Under the pieces are notes generated by a model. That model saw only the letters and a program-made list of their open reading frames with translations, had not been told where the DNA came from and made no database searches. The position numbers and the translations under genes were made by a program. DNA of 64,000 nt from Burkholderiaceae bacterium (GTDB lineage: Bacteria > Pseudomonadota > Gammaproteobacteria > Burkholderiales > Burkholderiaceae_C): the NCBI GenBank assembly GCA_031253795.1, contig JAIRVR010000055.1:62001-126000 (forward strand). Reading direction: 5' to 3'. Each line of letters opens with the position of its first letter. The first letter of the stretch is position 1. Shown here piece after piece: positions 44,181 through 52,350 of this stretch.

Positions 44181-44242
44181 TTGAAGCGGGTGGGAAGGTG
44201 CCTGGTGGCCCGCCCTGCCCTGTTCACCACTTCAAGAGCGAT
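44174..44242 (+). promoter_or_regulatory. Candidate expression platform: alternative stem competing with riboswitch P1
   Basis: ATTGCTCTTGAAG (44174-44186) can pair with CTTCAAGAGCGAT (44230-44242) at 12 of 13 positions. The first strand includes the 3' half of P1, so P1 and this stem exclude each other. A further imperfect hairpin (GCGGACCGCCC...GGGCGTGCGGTCCGT) follows before the ribosome site AAGGA near 44306. Confidence 0.55.
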
Positions 44243-44318
44243 GCGCGGACCGCCCTGCCACTGGGCGTGCGGTCCGTCGCGTCCCTTGTCATGGCCGTCG
44301 CGGCCAAGGAAACCGACC

Positions 44319-45329
44319 ATGAACACGCTTGCCAACCCCGTACTGCCATCCGGATACGCCCTGGACGAACTCGCCAAGGAGGCCCGCATGGGCGGCCAGG
44401 GGCAGGAAACACGCTCGCGCGAGGTGCGCGTCATCGACATCTCCGACTTCGAACGGCGCAAGGCCGAGATCGCCGAGGCGATCTGGCAGGCTTCGGTGGA
44501 GATCGGCTTTTTCCAGGTGTCCGGCCATGGCATCGCACAGGCCGACATCGATGCCGCCTTCGGGCGCGCCGAGCAGTTGTTCGCCCTCCCGCGCGAGGTC
44601 AAGGCCCAGTGGCCCCTGTCGCGCAATGCGGGCTGGGAACACAAGGCCCAGATACGCCCGTCCACACGCACGCCCGACCAGAAGGAGTCCTACCAGGTCA
44701 CGCGGCCGCGCATGGCCGGCCTGTGGCCTACCGAGCAGGAACTGCCGGGTTTTCAGCAAGCCACCCTGGCCTTCGAGCGCCAGTGCTGGCAGGTGGGCAT
44801 GCGCCTGCTGTCCTGCTTTGCCCACCAGCTCGGCTTTGACGCCGATTTCTTCACGCGTGCCCACGACCCCGCGGTGCCGGCCTACCAGAGCACGCTGCGC
44901 ATGCTGCACTACTTTGCGGCCGACCCCGCCCTCAAGGACGAGCTGGGCCTGTGGCGCGCGGGCGCCCATACCGACTTCGACTGCCTGACCCTGCTCTTTC
45001 AGCGCGCGGGCCAGGGTGGCCTGCAGGTGCTGCCGGGCAAGGAAATGGAAGGCCAGCAATGGACGCCCGTGGACCCCGTGCCGGGCGTCATCACCTGCAA
45101 TATCGGCGACATGCTCACCCGCTGGAGCGACGACCAGCTGCCCAGCAACTTCCACCGCGTGCGCAACCCGCTGCCCCACGAATACCAGGGTGCGCGCTAC
45201 AGCCTGGCCTTCTTCTGCCAGGCCAACGAGGACGCCGTGATCGAGGGACCGGGAAAAAAGTACCCGCCCATCACGGGCGCCGAATACCTGCGCCAGCGCA
45301 TCAGCGCCAATTTCAGCAATCGGTACTGA
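44319..45329 (+). CDS. Isopenicillin-N-synthase-family 2OG-Fe(II) oxygenase
   Basis: Non-haem iron oxygenase of 336 residues. The DIOX_N part contains VRVIDISDFERRKAEIAEAIWQASVEIGFFQVSGHGI. The catalytic core has H217-x-D219 (GAHTDFDCLTLLFQ), H279 (NFHRVRNPL) and the 2OG-binding R293-x-S295 (ARYSLAFF). ATG 44319 has AAGGA upstream; the ORF-track start lies inside the riboswitch leader. Plant oxidases and fungal thymine-7-hydroxylase share this fold. A riboswitch leader matching that of the purine-transport operon suggests oxidation of a purine or related base. Reaction not established. Confidence 0.88.
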   Translation: MNTLANPVLPSGYALDELAKEARMGGQGQETRSREVRVIDISDFERRKAEIAEAIWQASVEIGFFQVSGHGIAQADIDAAFGRAEQLFALPREVKAQWPLSRNAGWEHKAQIRPSTRTPDQKESYQVTRPRMAGLWPTEQELPGFQQATLAFERQCWQVGMRLLSCFAHQLGFDADFFTRAHDPAVPAYQSTLRMLHYFAADPALKDELGLWRAGAHTDFDCLTLLFQRAGQGGLQVLPGKEMEGQQWTPVDPVPGVITCNIGDMLTRWSDDQLPSNFHRVRNPLPHEYQGARYSLAFFCQANEDAVIEGPGKKYPPITGAEYLRQRISANFSNRY

Positions 45330-45364
45330 GCTCCGGGGCAGCGGTGCTGCCCCAGAAACGGCAA

Positions 45365-45383
45365 GGCCCCGGGGTCCGGGGCC
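45365..45383. other. Hairpin between convergent oxygenase and acyl-CoA-binding protein genes
   Basis: GGCCCCGG-GGT-CCGGGGCC is an 8-bp perfect stem in the 78-base gap between convergent stops. It has no T-run, so its role in termination is uncertain. Confidence 0.45.
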
Positions 45384-45407
45384 TGGTCCGCGATCGGTGC
45401 TGGCGAT

Positions 45408-45662
45408 TCAGCGCAGCGAGTCGATCAGGGCGATGTACTGCTGTTTGGCCTCGTCGGGCGTGGTGTCCTTGAGCTTTTCCCAGGCATCCCACTTGGCGCG
45501 GCCCACCATGTCGGTGAAGCTGGGCTTCTTGGCCTCGTTGTCGCCCTCGGTGGCCTGCTTGTACAGGGCGTAGATCCTCAGCAGGGTGGCGTTGTCGGGG
45601 CGCTCGCTGATCGAGGTGGAGTTCTTGACGGCGGCCTCGAAGGCGGCGTTGAGATCGGACAT
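45408..45662 (-). CDS. Acyl-CoA-binding protein
   Basis: Small cytosolic protein of 84 residues with the complete ACBP four-helix signature: LNAAFEAAVKNSTS, LRIYALYKQATEGDN, and KWDAWEKLKDTTPDEAKQQYIALI. It binds long-chain acyl-CoA esters and buffers their pool. A GGAG ribosome site lies upstream. A 14-base palindrome and a TATACG -10-like hexamer lie in the 123-base gap upstream, suggesting its own regulated promoter. Confidence 0.95.
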   Translation of the reverse strand: MSDLNAAFEAAVKNSTSISERPDNATLLRIYALYKQATEGDNEAKKPSFTDMVGRAKWDAWEKLKDTTPDEAKQQYIALIDSLR

Positions 45663-45721
45663 GGGAGGTCTCCTGGTTGGCTTTCGTATAGCGGCACAGT
45701 GTAGCCAAAAAAACGCGATTT

Positions 45722-45735
45722 AGCACGATCGTGCT
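45722..45735 (-). promoter_or_regulatory. 14-bp palindromic operator upstream of acyl-CoA-binding protein gene
   Basis: AGCACGATCGTGCT is a perfect palindrome flanked by A/T-runs. On the minus strand it lies 60 bases ahead of the ATG and upstream of the -10-like TATACG. Form and context suggest a TetR-type repressor site; the regulator is unknown. Confidence 0.5.
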
Positions 45736-45785
45736 TTTTTGTTCCATCCTTCCCGGTCCCATGGCACCCGGCGCCGCCGCGCCGG

Positions 45786-46994
45786 TCAGCGCGTGGGCTC
45801 GGCCAGCCAGCGCTGGGCCAGCAGGACCCAGAAGCTGGCGCCCTGGGGAATGAGGGCGTCGTTGAAGTCGTAGCTGGGGTTGTGCAGGGTGCAGGGACCG
45901 CCGCCATGGCCCAGGGACCGGTGGTCGCCGTCCCCGTTGGCGATGAAGCAGTAGGCGCCGGGCTTTTCCAGCAGCATGAAGGCGAAGTCCTCGGCGCCCA
46001 TGGAGGCCTCCTGGGGCAGCACATGCTCCTCGCCCACCACCTCGGCCATCACACGGCGCGCGAACTCGGCTTCGGGGGCAGCGTTGATGGTGGGCGGGTA
46101 GTTGCGGTGGAACTCGAATTCGCAGCGCGTGTCGTGGGCCGTGCAAATGCTCTCGGCCAGGGCCTTCATGCGCTTTTCGATCAGATCCAGCACCTCCAGG
46201 CTGAAGGTGCGCACCGTGCCCTGCAGTTCCACGCTGTCGGGCACGACATTGGTGGCCTCGCCCGCATGCACCATGGTGACGGAGACCACGCCGGCCTCGA
46301 TGGGCTTGACGTTGCGGCTGACGATGGTCTGCAGGCCCAGGATGAGCTGGGCCGCCACGGGCACGGGATCGACCACCATGTGCGGCATGGCCGCGTGGCC
46401 GCCCTTGCCGCGCACGACGATGCGGAACTCGTTGCTGGAGGCCATGGCCGGACCCGGCCCCACGGCCATGGTGCCGGCCGGCATGCCGGGCCAGTTGTGC
46501 ATGCCGAAGACGGCCTGCATGGGGAACCGGGTGAACAGGCCGTCCTCGACCATTTCGCGCGCACCGCCACCGCCTTCCTCGGCGGGCTGGAAGATCAGGT
46601 GGACCGTGCCCTCGAAGCTGTCGCGGTGGGCCGCCAGATACTGGGCCGCAGCGAGCAGCATGGCCACATGGCCGTCATGGCCACAGGCGTGCATCTTGCC
46701 CGCATGGCGGCTGGCGTGCTCGAAGCGGTTGAACTCCTGCATGGGCAGGGCGTCCATGTCGGCGCGCAGGCCGAGGGCGCGGCCGCAGGCGCCGCCGTCG
46801 CGGCCATGGACGGTGCCGACCACGCCGGTGCGGCCCAGGCCACGGTGCACCGCAATGCCCCATTCCTGCAGCTGGTGCGCCACCAGGTCGGCGGTGCGCA
46901 CTTCCTCGAAGCACAGTTCGGGATGGGCATGGATGTCGCGGCGCAACGCGGTGATGGCGGGTGCCGTGTCCAGCAGTTCCTGCAGCAGGGCCAT
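45786..46994 (-). CDS. M20-family amidohydrolase (hippurate hydrolase-like)
   Basis: Zinc/manganese amidohydrolase of 402 residues that cleaves N-acyl amino acids. Metal-binding motifs are present: KMHACGHDGHVAMLLAAA, FQPAEEGGGG with the catalytic Glu, and MGAEDFAFML near the end. The dimerisation domain (VVRGKGGHAAMPHMVVDPV) sits in the middle. The start is ATG 46994. A leucine-type ABC binding protein lies 25 bases upstream on the same strand, so it may supply the substrate. Confidence 0.92.
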   Translation of the reverse strand: MALLQELLDTAPAITALRRDIHAHPELCFEEVRTADLVAHQLQEWGIAVHRGLGRTGVVGTVHGRDGGACGRALGLRADMDALPMQEFNRFEHASRHAGKMHACGHDGHVAMLLAAAQYLAAHRDSFEGTVHLIFQPAEEGGGGAREMVEDGLFTRFPMQAVFGMHNWPGMPAGTMAVGPGPAMASSNEFRIVVRGKGGHAAMPHMVVDPVPVAAQLILGLQTIVSRNVKPIEAGVVSVTMVHAGEATNVVPDSVELQGTVRTFSLEVLDLIEKRMKALAESICTAHDTRCEFEFHRNYPPTINAAPEAEFARRVMAEVVGEEHVLPQEASMGAEDFAFMLLEKPGAYCFIANGDGDHRSLGHGGGPCTLHNPSYDFNDALIPQGASFWVLLAQRWLAEPTR

Positions 46995-47019
46995 ATCATT
47001 CTCCTTGTGATGCGCTACC

Positions 47020-48168
47020 TTACACCCTGACCTTGCCGTCGCCGGTCAGCATGGACAACTCCACGAAGCGTGCCTTGGCCTGGGGCTTGAAGGCCACCGG
47101 GAACCCGGCCACCTGCTGGCCATTCATGGCTTCCAGGGCCGACACCAGGGCGTCGCGCTGGGGCTTGCCCGAGGACGAGGCCTGGCGCAGCGCGTCGCTG
47201 AAGACGCGCGCCGCCAGATAGCCTTCCATGCTGGCGTAATTGGCCTGGACCTTGCTGCCGCCTTTCTGGATGGCCGCCAGGAACTCGCGCGTGAGCGGGC
47301 GCGAGGTCTGGAAGGGCGAGGGCACGACCTGGGTGACCACCACGCCTTCGGCCTCCTTGCCCAGGGCCTCGGCCAGGGCCTGGGTGCCCACGAAGGACAC
47401 GTTGAAGAACTGGCCGCCGAAGCCGGCCTGGCGTGCGGCGCGCACAAAGGCCGCGCTGGCGCCATAGGTCGTGATCTGGATGACGGCGTCGGCGCCCAGC
47501 GGCACCAGGGCCTTGACGGCCCGGGCTACGTCCGAGGAGTTGCGCTCCACCGTGGCCGCGCCCACGGGCTCCAGCCCCTTGGCCGCCAGCGCCGCCTTGA
47601 CGCCTTCGAAACCGGCCTGGCCATAGGCATCGTTCTGGTGGAAGACGGCAATCTTTTTAAGGCCCAGGCCCGTGAGCTGGCGCACCATCAGGGCGGTCTC
47701 GTCGGCATAGGAAGCGCGCAGGTTGAACACCAGGCCCGAAAGCGTGCTCTGGCGCAGCGATTCCGCCCCGGTCATGGGGGCGAACAGCGGCACGCGCGCC
47801 TTTTGCAGCAGGGGCAGCGCCGCCATGCTGGTGGCCGTGCCCACATAGCCGAAGAGGGCAAACACATCGTCGGACAGAAAGCGCTGGGTGTTGGCCGCAC
47901 AGCGCTCGGGCTCGTAGCCGTCGTCCAGCACGCGCAGCTCGATGGAGCGCCGCCCCACGCCGCCCTGGGCATTGAGCTGGTCGAAGAAAAGCCTGGCGCC
48001 CTCATGGAAGGGCTGGCCCAGTTGGGCCGAAGGGCCGGTCATGGCACAGGACTGGCCCAGCACGATGGTGCCCTCCTGCGCCTGCGCGGCGGCTGCCCAT
48101 CCCAGGGCCGCCGCGCCCGTTGCCGCCATGAATTGCCTGCGGCTGAAAGCCGCCTCTGGTCTGTGCAT
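47020..48168 (-). CDS. LivK-type ABC substrate-binding protein with Tat-like signal
   Basis: Periplasmic binding protein of 382 residues. The N-terminus (AFSRRQFMAATGAAALGWAAAAQAQ) carries a twin-arginine-like motif. The type I binding fold follows (TIVLGQSCAMTGPSAQLGQPFHEGARLFFDQLNAQGG). ATG 48168 is chosen over the track start 26 codons upstream since it starts just before the signal. No permease or ATPase genes are nearby, so it must use a transporter encoded elsewhere. It is likely cotranscribed with the amidohydrolase. Confidence 0.9.
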   Translation of the reverse strand: MHRPEAAFSRRQFMAATGAAALGWAAAAQAQEGTIVLGQSCAMTGPSAQLGQPFHEGARLFFDQLNAQGGVGRRSIELRVLDDGYEPERCAANTQRFLSDDVFALFGYVGTATSMAALPLLQKARVPLFAPMTGAESLRQSTLSGLVFNLRASYADETALMVRQLTGLGLKKIAVFHQNDAYGQAGFEGVKAALAAKGLEPVGAATVERNSSDVARAVKALVPLGADAVIQITTYGASAAFVRAARQAGFGGQFFNVSFVGTQALAEALGKEAEGVVVTQVVPSPFQTSRPLTREFLAAIQKGGSKVQANYASMEGYLAARVFSDALRQASSSGKPQRDALVSALEAMNGQQVAGFPVAFKPQAKARFVELSMLTGDGKVRV

Positions 48169-48353
48169 GAAATACCCGTGTTGATCGCTGTTGCCGGTGC
48201 CTGCCCCCTCGGCAGCCCGCCGCAAGGGTCCGCATAATAAAGACAAGCGATCACCACCGCGTGCCGGCCCGGGGCCACCCCTGGACCTTGACGGCCTTTC
48301 ATGGTTTTCACGGCATTTTCGCGGTTCCCTCTCCCAAAAACAGAAGCTGCCCC

Positions 48354-50429
48354 ATGTCCACCGCCTCGCAATCCACCAAGGTCCTGGGCGCCTGCCCCCA
48401 CGACTGCCCCGACACCTGCTCCCTGGTCACCACGGTGGAGAACGGCGTCGCCACCCGGGTCCAGGGCAACCCCGCCCATGGCCACACGGGCGGCGTGCTC
48501 TGCGCCAAGGTCAGCAAGTACGCCGAACGCAGCTACCACCCCGAGCGCGTGCTCACGCCGCTGAAGCGCAGCGGACCCAAGGGCAGCGGCCAGTTCACGC
48601 CCGTGTCCTGGGACGAGGCCCTGGCCGACATCGCGGCGCGGCTGTCGGCCATGGCCTGCCGCGACCCCGAAGCCATCCTGCCCTACAGCTATGCGGGCAC
48701 CATGGGCCTGGTGCAGGGCGAGAGCATGGACCGGCGCTTTTTCCACCAACTGGGCGCCTCGCTGCTGGACCGCACCATCTGCTCCAGCGCGGGCGGCGAG
48801 GCCCTGGCCCTGACCTATGGCGGCAAGCTGGGCATGCGCGTGGAGCATTTCGCCGACAGCCCGCTGATCCTGATCTGGGGCAGCAACAGCATAGGCAGCA
48901 GCCTGCATTTCTGGCGCTACGCGCAGGAGGCCAAGCGCAAGGGCGCACGCCTGGTCTGCATCGACCCGCGCAAGACCGAGACCGCCGACAAATGCCACGA
49001 GCATCTGCAGCTGCTGCCCGGCACGGACGCGGCACTGGCCCTGGCCCTGATGCACGAGCTCATCGCCAACGACTGGCTGGACCACGACTACATCGCCCGC
49101 CACACCCTGGGTTGGGAGGAGCTCCGGGCCCGCGCCCTGCAATGGCCGCCCGAACGCGCCGCCCAGGTCTGCGGCCTGCCCGTGGAGCAGATCCGCCAGC
49201 TGGCACGCGACTACGGCACGACGGCACCCGCGGCCATACGCCTGAACTACGGCGTGCAGCGCGCGCGCGGCGGCGGCAATGCGGTGCGCGCCATCGCCTG
49301 CCTGCCGGCCCTGGTCGGCGCCTGGCGCCACCGCGCTGGCGGCCTGCTGCTGTCGAGCTCGGGCGCCTTGCCGGCCCTGCGCGCCCACCTGCAAATGCCC
49401 GGGCTGCTGGGCGACCGCCGGCCGCGCACCATCAACATGAGCACCATCGGCGACGCCCTGCTTCATCCTGGCGGCACGGATTTCGGCACGCAGGTACAGG
49501 CCATCGTGGTCTACAACAGCAACCCCGTGTCCGTGGCCCCCGAGTCGGCCAAGGTGGTGGCAGGCTTCGCGCGCGAGGACCTGTTCACCGTGGTGCTGGA
49601 GCAGTTCATGACCGACACGGCCGACCTGGCCGACTATGTGCTGCCCGCCACCACCCAGCTCGAGCACTGGGACATCCACGGCAGCTACGGCCACACCGAT
49701 GTGCTGCTCAACCGCCCGGCCATCGCCCCCCTGGGCCAGTCGCGCAGCAATGCCCGCATCTTCCGCGACCTGGCCGCCCACATGGCGCGCCACGACCCGG
49801 CCTTCGGCGCCGCCCATTTCCACACCGACGACGAGCAGCTGTGCCGCGAGGCCGTGGACCCCGGCAAGGTCGATTTCGCCCGGTTGCTGGAGCAGGGCCA
49901 CGCGCGCCTGGACCTGCCCGAGGCCCCGTTTGCCGAGGGCGGCTTCGCCACCGCCTCGGGCCGCTGCGAATTCGCCAGCGCCGAGCTGGCGCGGCGCGGC
50001 CTGGACCCGCTGCCCGATTACCTGCCCAACTACGAAACCGCCGACACCGACGCCCGCTACCCGCTGGCCATGATTTCGCCGCCTGCCCGCAACTTCCTCA
50101 ACAGCAGCTTCGTCAATGTCACCAGCCTGCGCAATATGGAAGGCCGCCCCCTGGTCGAGCTGCACCCCGACGACGCGGCCGCGCGCGGCGTGGCCGAGGG
50201 CGACCGGGTGCGCGTCTTCAATGACCGCGGCAGCTACGAATGCCATGCCACGCTCAACGGCCGTGCGCGCAAGGGCGTGGTCAACGGCCTGGGCATCTGG
50301 TGGCGCAAGCACGGCGACAACGGCACCAATGTCAATGAGCTGACCCACCAGCGCCTGACCGACCTGGGCCGTGCACCCAGCTTCTACGACTGCGCCGTTC
50401 AGGTGCAGCGCATGGCCGTGCCGGCCTGA
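48354..50429 (+). CDS. Molybdopterin oxidoreductase (formate dehydrogenase alpha-like), stand-alone
   Basis: Mo/W-bis-MGD enzyme of 691 residues, DMSO-reductase superfamily. An N-terminal 4Fe-4S motif is seen (GACPHDCPDTCSL...GGVLCAKVSKY). Cofactor-binding regions include PYSYAGTMGLVQGESMDRRFF, ICSSAGGEAL, LIWGSNSIGSSLHFW, and a C-terminal MopB domain (ARNFLNSSFVNVTSL). There is no Tat signal, so it is probably cytoplasmic. No electron-transfer or membrane subunit genes flank it. The ORF-track start is 31 codons too long. Substrate unknown; some such proteins are annotated as dehydrogenases without evidence. Confidence 0.9.
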   Translation: MSTASQSTKVLGACPHDCPDTCSLVTTVENGVATRVQGNPAHGHTGGVLCAKVSKYAERSYHPERVLTPLKRSGPKGSGQFTPVSWDEALADIAARLSAMACRDPEAILPYSYAGTMGLVQGESMDRRFFHQLGASLLDRTICSSAGGEALALTYGGKLGMRVEHFADSPLILIWGSNSIGSSLHFWRYAQEAKRKGARLVCIDPRKTETADKCHEHLQLLPGTDAALALALMHELIANDWLDHDYIARHTLGWEELRARALQWPPERAAQVCGLPVEQIRQLARDYGTTAPAAIRLNYGVQRARGGGNAVRAIACLPALVGAWRHRAGGLLLSSSGALPALRAHLQMPGLLGDRRPRTINMSTIGDALLHPGGTDFGTQVQAIVVYNSNPVSVAPESAKVVAGFAREDLFTVVLEQFMTDTADLADYVLPATTQLEHWDIHGSYGHTDVLLNRPAIAPLGQSRSNARIFRDLAAHMARHDPAFGAAHFHTDDEQLCREAVDPGKVDFARLLEQGHARLDLPEAPFAEGGFATASGRCEFASAELARRGLDPLPDYLPNYETADTDARYPLAMISPPARNFLNSSFVNVTSLRNMEGRPLVELHPDDAAARGVAEGDRVRVFNDRGSYECHATLNGRARKGVVNGLGIWWRKHGDNGTNVNELTHQRLTDLGRAPSFYDCAVQVQRMAVPA

Positions 50430-50493
50430 GCGCGGGCATGCCGGCCGCGCCCGGCACAATGGACTGCATCGCCACCACCGACAGGAGATGCCC

Positions 50494-52191
50494 ATGCTGC
50501 AAACCGCCATGGTCGCCGTCCGCGACCGGGCCCGGCTGCAGGAGATCGTCGGCGTGCTGCTGCGCTTCGGGCTCGCCGACCTGGTCGATACCCTGGGCCT
50601 GGGCCGCTTCGCCGCGCAGGCCGTGCGCTCCGAGGGGCCGCCGGACACCAGCCGGCCCGAACGCCTGCGCATGGCGCTGGAGCACCTGGGCCCCAGCTTC
50701 GTCAAGCTGGGCCAGATCCTGGCCACGCGCTCGGACCTGCTCGCCCCCGAATGGACCACGGCCCTGCAGCGCCTGCACAGCCATGCGGCCGCCCTGCCCT
50801 GGGACACGGTTCAACCGCTGATCGAGCAATCGCTGGGCCTGCCCGTGGACGAAGTGTTCACGCAGTTCGAGCGCGAGCCCCTGGCCTCGGCCTCCATGGC
50901 CCAGGTCTACCGCGCGCTCCTGCCCGCCACCGAGGCCGGCGAGGAAGCCGCCGAGGTGGTGGTCAAGGTCCAGCGCCCCGGCCTGCGCCCGCGCATCGAA
51001 GCCGACCTGCGCCTGCTGGAGCACCTGGCGCGCCTGGCCCAGGCCCAGTGGCCGCACTGGGCACGCTACCGCCCGCGCGAACTCACGCGCCAGTTGGGCC
51101 AGGCGCTGCGCGAAGAGCTGGACTTCAGCATCGAGGCCCACAACGGCGATGCCGTGGCACGGCATTTCGCCGGCCAGCCCGAGATCGCCGTGCCGCGCGT
51201 GCACTGGGCCTTGAGCGGCCCGCGCCTGCTGGTACAGGACTATCTGCCGGGCGTGCCGGCCTCGGCCGTGGCCGCCGACCCGCTGCTCGACGGCCCCTTG
51301 CTGGCACGGCGTGGCGCCCAGGCCTTTTTGCAGATGGTGCTGCGCGACGGCCTGTTCCACGCCGACCCCCATCCCGGCAACCTGCTGGCCCTGGCCGGCA
51401 ACCGCGTGGGCTTCATCGACTTCGGCATGGTGGGCCGGCTGTCACCCCAGCGCCGGCGCCAGGTGCTGGGACTGGTGCACGCCCTGGTCGAAGGCCAGGG
51501 CCGCAGCCTCAGCGGCGTCCTGCTGGACTGGAGCGCCGAAGGCGAGCAGCTGGGCCGGGCGCCCCCGCCCTCGGCCGCGCGCATCGAGGCGGCCGTCGAG
51601 GGATTTGTCACGCGCCATGGTCCCGGCGGCAGCGGCGGACGGCTGGTGCTGTCGCGGGCACTGCCGGACTTCATGGCCCTGGCCCGCGAAACCGGCGTGG
51701 CCCTGCCGGCCGACATGGCCCTGCTGCTCAAGGCCCTGGTCACGGCCGACCAGGTGCTGCTGCAGCTCGATCCGCAGTTCGACGTGGTGGCCACGGCCAC
51801 CCCCCTGGTGCGCGCCCAGCTGCTGCAGCGCTACTCGCTGCGCAACCTGGTACGCCAGCGCCGGGCGGCCACGCTGCAATGGATGGAGCTGGCTGACGAT
51901 GCGCCGCACACGCTGCGCCTGCTCATGCAGCGGCTGCGCTCGGGCCGGCTGCAGGCCGACCTGGACATACGCCACATCGACCGCCTGTCCCTGGCGCTGG
52001 AGCGCGCCGCCACGCGCATGGCCCTGGCCGTGGTGGCCGGCGCCTTCATCCTGGGACTGGCCCCCGGCCTGCTGACCATGGGGCCGCGCCTGTGGGGCGT
52101 CCCCCTGTTCGCAGCCCTGGGCGTGGCCGGCGCGGCCGCCAGCCTGGCCGTGCTGTTCATCACCATGCGCAGGCAAAAGGCGCTGGACTGA
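50494..52191 (+). CDS. UbiB/ABC1-family atypical kinase-like protein
   Basis: ABC1/ADCK/UbiB protein of 565 residues. The KxGQ signature is seen (LGPSFVKLGQILATRSDLLA). Kinase-like motifs are ASASMAQVYRA, VVVKVQRPG, FHADPHPGNLL and FIDFGMVG. Two membrane spans end the protein (RMALAVVAGAFILGLAPGLL and LFAALGVAGAAASLAVLFI). CAGGAG six bases before ATG 50494 supports that start; ATG 50488 is also in frame. UbiB proteins assist ubiquinone synthesis or lipid handling; no ubi genes are nearby, so this may be a second paralogue. Confidence 0.9.
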   Translation: MLQTAMVAVRDRARLQEIVGVLLRFGLADLVDTLGLGRFAAQAVRSEGPPDTSRPERLRMALEHLGPSFVKLGQILATRSDLLAPEWTTALQRLHSHAAALPWDTVQPLIEQSLGLPVDEVFTQFEREPLASASMAQVYRALLPATEAGEEAAEVVVKVQRPGLRPRIEADLRLLEHLARLAQAQWPHWARYRPRELTRQLGQALREELDFSIEAHNGDAVARHFAGQPEIAVPRVHWALSGPRLLVQDYLPGVPASAVAADPLLDGPLLARRGAQAFLQMVLRDGLFHADPHPGNLLALAGNRVGFIDFGMVGRLSPQRRRQVLGLVHALVEGQGRSLSGVLLDWSAEGEQLGRAPPPSAARIEAAVEGFVTRHGPGGSGGRLVLSRALPDFMALARETGVALPADMALLLKALVTADQVLLQLDPQFDVVATATPLVRAQLLQRYSLRNLVRQRRAATLQWMELADDAPHTLRLLMQRLRSGRLQADLDIRHIDRLSLALERAATRMALAVVAGAFILGLAPGLLTMGPRLWGVPLFAALGVAGAAASLAVLFITMRRQKALD

Positions 52192-52214
52192 TGCTCGGAA
52201 ACACCGAGAAAGCA

Positions 52215-52350
52215 GGACCAGCACTCCAGCACGAAAGCCGGGCGCAGCGCCCAGAACTGGCGTGCCCCCAGACCAGGGGCAGCGAGCAAGGGCCGCCCCG
52301 CAGCGGGGCTGCCGTCCACCTTGGGGGAAGGCGTGCAGCGCCTCAGGGAG
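52215..52350 (-). repeat. Dispersed intergenic repeat, copy F (inverted)
   Basis: On the minus strand it reads CCCTGAGGCGCTGCACGCCTTCCCCCAAGG then GCAGCCCCGCTGCGGGGCGGCCCTTGCTCG. It begins directly after the Bug gene stop and fills the gap to the UbiB gene stop. It is the most diverged copy. Confidence 0.65.

Noticed and set aside
44175-45329. Oxygenase start at 44175 given by the ORF track.
   Set aside because: That would make the riboswitch leader coding; ATG 44319 has AAGGA upstream and begins the family-length protein.
45365-45383. Strong hairpin as a bidirectional terminator.
   Set aside because: Neither strand has a T-run after the stem, so I list it only as a hairpin.
48039-50807. 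922-codon leftward ORF antisense to the molybdopterin oxidoreductase.
   Set aside because: The coding strand encodes a complete enzyme with all motifs; the antisense translation is biased in composition and has no recognisable domain.
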